Shown: positions 6,210-12,437 of the stretch, piece after piece
How positions within the stretch are numbered: the stretch's first letter is position 1
Layout: every line of letters begins with the position of its first letter
Assembly (NCBI GenBank): GCA_000310025.1
Contig: FN649758.1
Location: 1,596,744-1,609,180 of the forward strand
Reading direction: 5' to 3'
Source: Ectocarpus siliculosus
Taxonomy: Eukaryota; Sar; Phaeophyceae; Ectocarpales; Ectocarpaceae
DNA length: 12,437 nucleotides
Translations under genes and position numbers: made by a program
The notes under the pieces: generated by a model
The model's input: only the letters and a program-made list of their open reading frames with translations
Told to the model about the DNA's origin: nothing
Database searches by the model: none

Positions 6210-7860
6210 GTTATTTCCACCAGGCTACAGCAGAGGCTACTCCTGCCAACAATCAGCCGAGTGCAACAGCAGCCAGCACGGAAGACGAGCACACAGGAAG
6301 GGAAGGAATACACAGGAGACGATGTCGGCACACGCAACGAAGCCAGCAGGTGATGCTATTGTCTGAGGGTCGTGGTGTGATACGAGAAGCACCAGCAAGC
6401 CAAGCCTCTCACCACGCATTACCGTACCCCCCACAGTCGTACCCTACCTACCTTTTCACAACATGATATACGGTGCCCCTCTCGACGCTGCATACTGTCT
6501 CATACACACACACCTTTAACCACTCAAGCCTGTGCACTGCACACGAGAGGGACAGCAGTAGCTAGGACAAGTTGGGGGCGCAGGAGGGAGAAGGAGAGCC
6601 GGGTGTTGGCTGCAGCACGCTGGTTCAGCAAACAAAGCAGCACACGGCGGAAACTTGGCGCTTCTCCAGCGGAATTTCACTTGCCTTTCGGACTAGGGGC
6701 GGCCTTCTTACAATCACCATATCCCCCATCTCCACCCCCGCCTCCAGGGCGAAAAGCCCCGTACTTGAATCACGGGTCTCGTCCATCGAACGCGGCTGCT
6801 GCATCTTTCAGGTGCGTCGGTGCAAGCTCACGATAGTACGTCGGATAGAGGGCTGAGCCACACAAGAGAAACCTATCTAACATTGTATCCGGTGGGATAA
6901 CTTTACGCCGAGCAGACAATAACTGAGGACAGGATACCACATGCACACCCGACCAGCTGCCAGCGGTAGGCACCGGCGAATATGCCAACAAAATATCTCT
7001 GCTGTATTGCAGTAAAGAGAGGATTCGACGGCAGGGACTCGTTGCAGAAGAAGGATGTCCTGGCCGGCTTTGGTGAACGGGGTCGCTGCCGGCCGTCAGC
7101 AGATGCATCAAAAACGTAAACGTTGCACTGCTGTCGGAGATGCGATGCGTCCTTTCCCGTCTCTCCCGGTACAAGAGGATAAGAGGAAGATGCGGCTTCT
7201 TTTTTTTTTTTTCTCTCGTTACAATAGACGCATGACACCAAAACCATCGTCAGTATCATTAGGTATGTCTGTGCGCGATAGTGTGTTACAAGCGTTGACC
7301 ATTCGCAGCGAATGCCGTATGTGCATCCCCATTGCACGTGTGTCCAGGCAGACCTTCGGTGTCGCCTAAGAACGGGCCCCGGAGATGAAAAGAAACGTCA
7401 AAATGTCAATAAATCGGGTCGAGGTTTCAGTTTCTTTTCTTCATCTCCACTGCTTTACGATTACAGGTTGCGACAGCAGTATTTCATACCAGTACAGTTT
7501 AGTCTACGTAGGATGCACCACTCAGTGGTGTTTGTCAACCCTATTTTCTTATTTCGTGAAAGTTTGAGCCTCTGTTTGTTACCGAACTATACTGCTTCGA
7601 AGAACAAGATACATCCCAGGCGGAGGTCCAGCCGGGCTATCACGGGGAGTTAATTTAGTTTTGCCGCGCAACCTCGTGACTGACCGCCTGCGCTGCCCAC
7701 CGCCGCACCCGCTCAGATTTTGGGGTGGGGGAGTTTGGTTGATGGTAAAAGCTCAAGGGAAGAAGCCCAGTATCCAGCAGAAAAGATGTCCATCCCCTTC
7801 CTTCAACTACATATGTATGAATACCTGCGGTAAATATGCTACAAGTTCAAATCTCGAACG
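6210..7860. other. No recognised gene; HIS4 upstream flank
   Basis: The bases right of 6209 are the presumed 5' untranslated and promoter region of HIS4 on the minus strand. No TATA box in a convincing place was found. Overlapping minus-strand frames are open at 6770-7174 and 6903-7337, and a plus frame at 7055-7369. None shows a motif I know, so they are not called. There is a homopolymer T run at about 7199-7212 and an inverted repeat at 7381-7448. Confidence 0.4.
7381..7448. repeat. Inverted repeat (ggagatgaaaagaaac / gtttcttttcttcatctcc)
   Basis: A 16-base left arm at 7381-7396 pairs with 7429-7448 around a loop of about 32 bases, with a three-base bulge in the right arm. It could fold in RNA from either strand. 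Nothing ties it to a terminator or a known RNA. Confidence 0.6.
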
Positions 7861-7871
7861 GGTAGATAGTC

Positions 7872-7982
7872 CAGTACCCAGCCGGTTTCCCTCCACTCAC
7901 TGAAAAGACTCCACCACATCCCGTTCGACTGTGGGTATATCTCGAATGGGTAGTCTTTCTGAGTGTGTTTTTATTATTCCTT
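7872..7982 (+). repeat. Segment Z, copy 2
   Basis: A near-identical direct repeat of 5142-5250. Just upstream, atctcgaacgggtagatagt (7850-7869) partly repeats an internal motif of Z (atctcgaatgggtagt), hinting at a small internal duplication. Confidence 0.9.
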
Positions 7983-8011
7983 ACTAGTCTCTGTTTTTTT
8001 TTTCTTCTAAA

Positions 8012-8080
8012 TTGTTGTTGTTGTTGTTGTTGTTGTCTTCACATTAAAAACCGTTCCGATCTCTCTCTACCCAGCACCTT
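8012..8080 (+). repeat. GTT microsatellite, segment Y copy 2 and empty insertion site
   Basis: A ttg run at 8012-8036 leads into tcttcacattaaaaaccgtt, then ctctctctacccagcacctt. This aligns to 4115-4162 joined directly to 5006-5012, that is, to copy 1 without its 838-bp insert and with one target copy. Confidence 0.8.
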
Positions 8081-8312
8081 CATATGTCCGTACTGATCCA
8101 ACACTCGACGCGGTCGATTCCCGTGGTCACAGGCTAACTTACGCTAAAAAGGTAAGCTCAAACAAACTGGCCCCGAGGGGTCCGCAAGTCAATAGAAATC
8201 AACGACAGATATTCTGGAGTCCTCCGCTCCCTTTGCGCGCTATGTGAGGTAACTACTGAGACTAGGAGTCAGCATCACGGGCCAGAGAGAAAGAGGTACA
8301 CCCCCTTGTAAA

Positions 8313-8570
8313 TACGACTCAACGAATCCATCTCTATCTAGGAGAAGAGTCTAAGATAGAGTAGCAATGGATTCATAGCGTCAGAGGAAGCTACCTGTAT
8401 TTCCACGGTTTCCCGAGCAGCACAAAGCGATATCTCCCCTCGGTGGGTAACAGGCTCAACAAGACAGTTTGGTAGTCATCCTGCTAATCTATCCGTATGT
8501 TATGCTGGGAAGGTGCAGAAGGAAGGTGTTGGGTAGTTGGTTCGTCGGGTGTGCTATCGGTGGCACCCTC
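8313..8570 (-). repeat. Segment X, copy 2 (inverted relative to 3808-4076)
   Basis: The reverse complement matches copy 1 along its full length, including the 39-base exact core (8524-8562) and the tctatctc end motif at 8325-8338. Read on the plus strand from 8469, the bases give the residues PYVMLGRCRRKVLGSWFVGC, identical to those read on the minus strand of copy 1. Confidence 0.85.
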
Positions 8571-8783
8571 ATGGGATTACATATGAAGAAACAAACGATT
8601 GTCGGGGTATTTATTGTGCATCCAACCAGTGTTTTTTTTCCCTTCTTTTATGAGACGGGGGTCTCCAGGGTCGCAATGCTGCGGCTCGAGTTCCTGTCGT
8701 GTGGAAGACACGCACCAGGTTCAACCCCTCGCTCAACCCCTGGCGACGGAGCTTGAAGACGTGTACGGTAAATGGTTGTAAGG

Positions 8784-8784
<1 letters not shown>

Positions 8785-8820
<36 letters not shown>
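8785..8820. repeat. (GCA)12 microsatellite
   Basis: Twelve uninterrupted gca units, 28 bases left of a TIR element. Uninterrupted length suggests recent growth. No reading frame around it looks like a gene, so it is not a coding polyglutamine or polyalanine tract on present evidence. Confidence 0.95.
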
Positions 8821-8822
<2 letters not shown>

Positions 8823-8848
8823 CCCGCGATACTTTTTGAAAACACATA

Positions 8849-9065
8849 CCGTATATGACACAAGATAACACACCCTCTTGGCCGATTTTCAAAGCTCGAT
8901 TTCTCAACAGCAGGAAGAGTCACAGCGCCGAAAACGGCGGCGTTGGAACCGTCTCGTCGAGAGCTGTTCGAAAACGTATTGTTTCATTTATGCATCCTCT
9001 TCGTCGTGGAGTAATCGAGCTTTGAAAATCGGTCCAGGGGGTGTGTTATCTTGTGTCATATACGG
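8849..9065. mobile_element. Short TIR element of the TA/CCG family, copy 3
   Basis: The element is 217 bp with TA on both sides (8847-8848 and 9066-9067). Inverted arms of about 60 bp start ccgtatatgacacaagataa and contain ccgattttcaaagctcgatt. The centre is unlike the other copies except for short gccgaaaa.ggcg and gttggaac matches with the 2616 element. It has no coding capacity. The intact target duplication and closely matching arms make it the best-defined member of the family. Confidence 0.9.
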
Positions 9066-9155
9066 TACTTCACTCAAGGAAAGACTACCCGTTCAAGACG
9101 TAGTAACACAGTGGTCTCAGGGGATATGCTTGAAGTCTTACAGCAGTAGTAAACT

Positions 9156-10428
9156 TGTACGCGGGTTCAGCGTGTCCACCTCTGATTCTTATGTTTGTGG
9201 AAATAGTCCGAAGAGGAGATCTCCGACAGGTCATCTGACGTCACCATCTTGCTGGAAAGTCTCGAGGTACATCCACATGTGCTGTTTTCTAAACAAGAGA
9301 GACCCCCCCACGCCGCCTGACACGACCAGCGCTTGTCTCGTGTAATACATGTACCGCGTTTCGAATGCCTCATACTAAACCACATATATCTCATTCTTGT
9401 CCTACTTCGGCACACGCGAAAGTGCGTGTACTGATTATGTTCCATTGCATTGTTTTGGAAACCAAGGGTAACACTAGCTCATGCCGTGACCGCGAGGCTC
9501 TGTACTATGTACAGTATCATCGGTGGGATATCGAATTAATTCCAGGTTTAAGCGCCTACGCACAGAAAATTCGTTCTTCTTCTTGCGAAATTTCAGAAAT
9601 GTACGAAAAAAAAGAAAGGCGCCCGCTGATTGGCTAATGCGGACAGTTCCAGACCTGGGTGCAAGTGCAAAGCTGCCTCCCCGCCTGAGCCGCCTCTTCC
9701 CTATCAGCCGCCCGAAAAATATTCGAAGGGGGGCGTTTTGGTAGGAGGGATTGTAGATGACAACTGGCGGGGGCGTGGAACACGGGGCACGGAAAGAGAT
9801 GTTTCAAGGTTTTCCTCTAAATAGAGAGAAAGCGAGACCTCCTATCCCGAGTTCTAGGTTGCCCAGTGCCTCCTTTCCTTCCGTCGGTGGGCGACTTGCT
9901 TCTTCCGCGCGTGCCCGAAGCAGTAGCGCTACACATTTACTCAAGCACATATATAGATGTATGTAGACGCGGCGCAACTTCGCTGTTGGAACCCGCGGTA
10001 CAATCGTCCCGCGATTCGACCTGTCATTACCCTCTAGTTCTCCTCCCGTACCCCTGCACCCCCCCCTTGTCGAGGGGATCAAAGGAGGAGACAGTCATGC
10101 CATTCTCTGCGAGGTAAAAAACAGGTGAAGAGTGATGGAGCCAAAATTTGACCCCAAAAGTTGATGGCTTCGTCAAGGGGGTTTTAGGCATACGGAGCAG
10201 GTGTGCTGCGTGTTTCCCCGCATTTCTTATCCCGATTTAGCCGCTTGTTCGTTAAGGGCACTTGCTCGAGGGAAGGCAAGGGCACCTGAAACCTTTCTCG
10301 CGTGTCAAACATGAACGGCGTGCACCGCAGAGCGGTTATCTTCTGCGTGCACCCCACGATCAGAAACCGCGAGCGACGGTTCCTGGATGGGACAGCGAAA
10401 TAACCCACATACGATGGGACATGATGTA
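9156..10428. other. No recognised gene
   Basis: Several short open frames on both strands (for instance plus 8878-9345, 9365-9637 and 9866-10117) have no recognisable motif, and most end within 100 codons. A CCAAT-like box in reverse (tgattggctaat near 9627) and A- or C-rich runs are present but support nothing further. It may hold small exons I cannot recognise. Confidence 0.35.
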
Positions 10429-10659
10429 CCGTGAGGTTGCGAGTCAGCGCACAGGGGTGCGAGCTATTTTCAAAGCGTAATTTCTCCACAACCAGGAGGT
10501 TACCACTGCTGCTGTCGAAAAGGGCGGTTTTGGAAATATCTCACCGAGAGCTTTCCTGAGAAGTATCAGTTGGCGCTCGCACCCTTCTGGTTGTGGAGAA
10601 ATTATAATTACGCTTTGAAAATCGATCGCACCCCTGTGCGCTGACTCGCAACCTTACGG
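10429..10659. mobile_element. Short TIR element of the TA/CCG family, copy 4
   Basis: The element is 231 bp, flanked by TA (10427-10428 and 10660-10661). Arms of about 70 bp start ccgtgaggttgcgagtcagc on the left and, on the reverse strand, ccgtaaggttgcgagtcagc on the right. Both carry gcacaggggtgcga, gattttcaaagcgtaatt or its variant, and tttctccacaaccag. One arm has a small insertion (attata). The centre encodes nothing. Confidence 0.9.
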
Positions 10660-10903
10660 TATGTCGTCTTGAACACCCCCAGAACTTCTCCAAACATATG
10701 TATTTTTTTTTTCTGTTTTACAGCAACAGCAGTAACACACTCATCTTTATCCACAGTTGCTTTATTTGTACTCGTCTCTACCTACAGGTACGCACGCGAG
10801 GAATTTGAATTGAGAGCTGCCACCAATCGCCCCTCCTTTTTTTTGTTGTGGTGCTCTTGGCAGAGCAGAGCATCTCTCTCTCCCCCCCCCCCCCCTCTCT
10901 CTC

Positions 10904-12383
10904 GACAGAGAACTTTCTACATTCTTCGACATTGAGCAAGGGGTCCCACAAGGTTGCACGCTGTCCCCGACATTGTTCCAGGTGTTCATCAACGATCTGT
11001 TGGAAGTCGTAGAGGCAGTCCGGAAGGGAGTAAAAGTAGGGGACAGGGAAACTTCGGTGTCAGGAATGCTGTTTGCGGATGATTTTTTTGGTATGTCGGA
11101 CACCCCGGAGGGACTGTAACTACAAATTGACGCGGCGAAGAAGTTTTACGGATAAATGGAGATTGTCTGCCAACGTTAAGAAGAGTGCCGTCATGGTGTG
11201 CAACGAGGTCAAGGAGGAACCATTAGAACATAGATGGAAGTGGGGGATCGAGGAGATTGCAGTAGTGGACCAGTACACATACCTCGGAGTAGAGATCGCA
11301 AAACTGCTCGTGGAATGCACACATGTCCAAGGTAGCTCATAAGGGCAAAGCACGAGCAGGGAAGCTGCACCCAATACTCGAAACCGGCACCTCGATACAC
11401 GCATCAAATTGACGGTTTTGAAGAGCGTAATCGTACCGCCGCTAGAGTACGCCGGAGAAGTATGGGAAGGAAATAAGAAGGTAGTGAAAGAACTCGAGGC
11501 GGCGCGGATGAAAGCAGCGAAAATCATCCTAGGATGCTCCAAGCGCACAAGTAATGCAGCCGTGAGGGCAGAATTGGGGATCCAATCCCTACGGTCGGGA
11601 AGAGACGCAAGGAAGTTGACATGGCAGTATCGCATGTGCGGGATGGGAGAGGAGAGGTTGCCGAGAATAGCCAGGGAGGCGAAGTGGGCAAACAAAAAGA
11701 GGGGTAAACAACCCACGGAATGAGTCAAGGTTTTAGAGGACGTATGGAAGGGGTTCGACATCGACGAAGATGAAACGCTGGAAAGGGAGGGTCTACAGGG
11801 GTTCAAGGAGAAGATATCTGTTGCTTGTGCCGAGAGAGAAGAACAGAATCTAAGGAAAGAAACCGAGGGTAAGGAGGGCCTAGAAGTGTACGGAATGTTG
11901 AAAGAAGGAATAGGGTTCAAGGATTACCTTCATGGACCAATGGATGCAGGGACAAAGCTGAAGGTCAAATTCAGGACCGGGGACATCGGCCATCGAGAAC
12001 GTCGACGAAGACATAGGACGGTAGACGACGAAGACGACAAGTTCAAATGTGATTGCGGCTTCGAATGCGAAGACCGTGTTCATGTAGCCGCGGAATGTCC
12101 GTGGTACGAAGAGGAGAGGGAAATGTACATGACTGAGCTGGGAAGAATAGAAGGGAGGTACAGGGAGATGTTTGAGGCATGGAATAGAGAGGAGAGGACG
12201 GTAGCTGTACTGGGGAGTAGGAAGTGGTTTGAAAAGGCAGGAGGGGATATCGTTAGGATAGACAAACTAGGGAAGACATTTTTGAGCCACCTTTGGCAAA
12301 GTAGGAAGGAACGATTGGCCATCGAAGGCGGTCCTGTGGGAACAATGCTCCGTCCTCTCGAGGACGCGTGGTCAATGGTTTAA
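10904..12383 (+). pseudogene. 5'-truncated non-LTR retrotransposon: reverse transcriptase and C-terminal zinc knuckle, broken
   Basis: The recognisable reading starts near 10904, directly after a C and CT run. QGVPQGCTLSPTLFQ (10937-10981) is reverse transcriptase motif B. GMLFADDFFG (11063-11092) holds the catalytic FADD box, and KWRLSANVKKSAV with YTYLGVEI marks the thumb side. A connector (LEYAGEVWEGN, ILGCSKRTSNAAVRAELGI) and a C-terminal cysteine-histidine knuckle (CDC...C...H....C, 12048-12098, then P.Y...R) follow, and the frame ends at TAA 12381-12383. Breaks: stop TAA at 11117-11119 (likely from CAA), one extra T in the T run 11144-11147, a shift near 11300, another near 11379, and stop TGA at 11721-11723 (likely from CGA). 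The endonuclease, ORF1 and the front half of the RT are absent. The knuckle type is common in Jockey-, R1- and I-like LINEs, but the clade is not assigned. Confidence 0.88.
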
Positions 12384-12413
12384 CCGCTTTGGCATGCAAA
12401 ACATAAGAGTACG

Positions 12414-12437
12414 CCCCCCCCCCCCCCCCCCCCCCCC
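12414..12437 (+). repeat. C24 homopolymer at the right edge
   Basis: The run begins 30 bases after the retrotransposon stop codon and reaches the last base. It may be the element's 3' tail, a simple repeat or an assembly boundary at an unreadable homopolymer. A shorter C14 run (10882-10895) lies at the element's left limit. Confidence 0.9.

Larger units (their letters stand above)
7850..9155. repeat. Compound repeat, copy 2, rearranged
   Basis: Order on the plus strand: forward Z (7872-7982), a long gtt run with segment Y (8012-8062), the empty site for the 838-bp element (about 8062-8080), a stretch found only here (8100-8300), reversed X (8313-8570), unique DNA, a GCA microsatellite, a TA-flanked TIR element (8849-9065) and a degenerate reverse Z (9079-9155, gaaagactacccgttcaaga). 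Compared with copy 1 the order of Z and Y is exchanged and X is inverted. Confidence 0.6.

Noticed and set aside
5983-6366. Plus-strand frame of 127 codons over HIS4 exon 1
   Set aside because: It is a shadow of exon 1, whose minus-strand reading has a good start context, a strong donor and a fitting continuation.
9622-9640. Reverse CCAAT box as a promoter
   Set aside because: No gene could be supported on either side, so a promoter call would rest on a five-base match.
10669-10935. Plus frame with acceptor-like signals (pyrimidine tract then ttttacag near 10722, and cctacag near 10788)
   Set aside because: The proposed exon would read into CT and C runs and has no recognisable residues. 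Splice-like signals alone are common in pyrimidine-rich DNA.
11120-11920. Long minus-strand frame (266 codons) across the retrotransposon
   Set aside because: It is antisense to recognisable reverse transcriptase connector sequence on the plus strand and shows only Ser/Leu-rich composition.

Overview
The window looks like nuclear DNA of an intron-rich eukaryote, dense in transposon remnants. No bacterial-style operon, tRNA, rRNA or CRISPR array is visible. TTAGGG-type repeats, spliceosomal introns, glycine- and serine-rich low-complexity inserts in a conserved enzyme, short TIR elements with TA target sites and a LINE-type reverse transcriptase would all suit a stramenopile such as a brown alga. 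That placement is inference; a fungus or another protist is not excluded.

The main gene is on the minus strand. Three exons (6209-6003, 2143-1865, 1096-713), all joining in phase 0, read into each other as the N-terminal part of a HIS4-type histidine biosynthesis enzyme. It begins at a yeast-like start (MILPVIV) and ends inside the start of the phosphoribosyl-AMP cyclohydrolase domain (RTDRPDG...IALGL). The rest of the protein is not in the window. It must lie beyond the left edge or be lost. Intron 1 is about 3.9 kb and is largely filled with transposon-derived DNA. Intron 2 (768 bp) carries a 123-bp tandem duplication. The sequence after the last donor (712 to the left edge) carries an interstitial block of telomere-like repeats.

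Repeats, left to right: telomere-like block (554-632); tandem duplication (1173-1403); older tandem duplication (2155-2430); a family of five short TIR elements with TA targets (2616-2809, 3166-3339, 5690-5818 degenerate, 8849-9065, 10429-10659); a compound repeat with pieces Z, X and Y (about 3640-5250, and again rearranged at about 7850-9155); and an 838-bp TIR element (4163-5000) nested in the first compound copy. The second compound copy preserves the matching empty site for that 838-bp element.

The right end (about 10895-12383, plus strand) is the 3' half of a non-LTR retrotransposon. It keeps reverse transcriptase motif B, the FADD catalytic box, the thumb/connector and a C-terminal cysteine-histidine knuckle. 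It is broken by two in-frame stops and three frameshifts. The window starts with ten G and ends with 24 C. I see no recognisable gene in 6210-7860 or 9156-10428.
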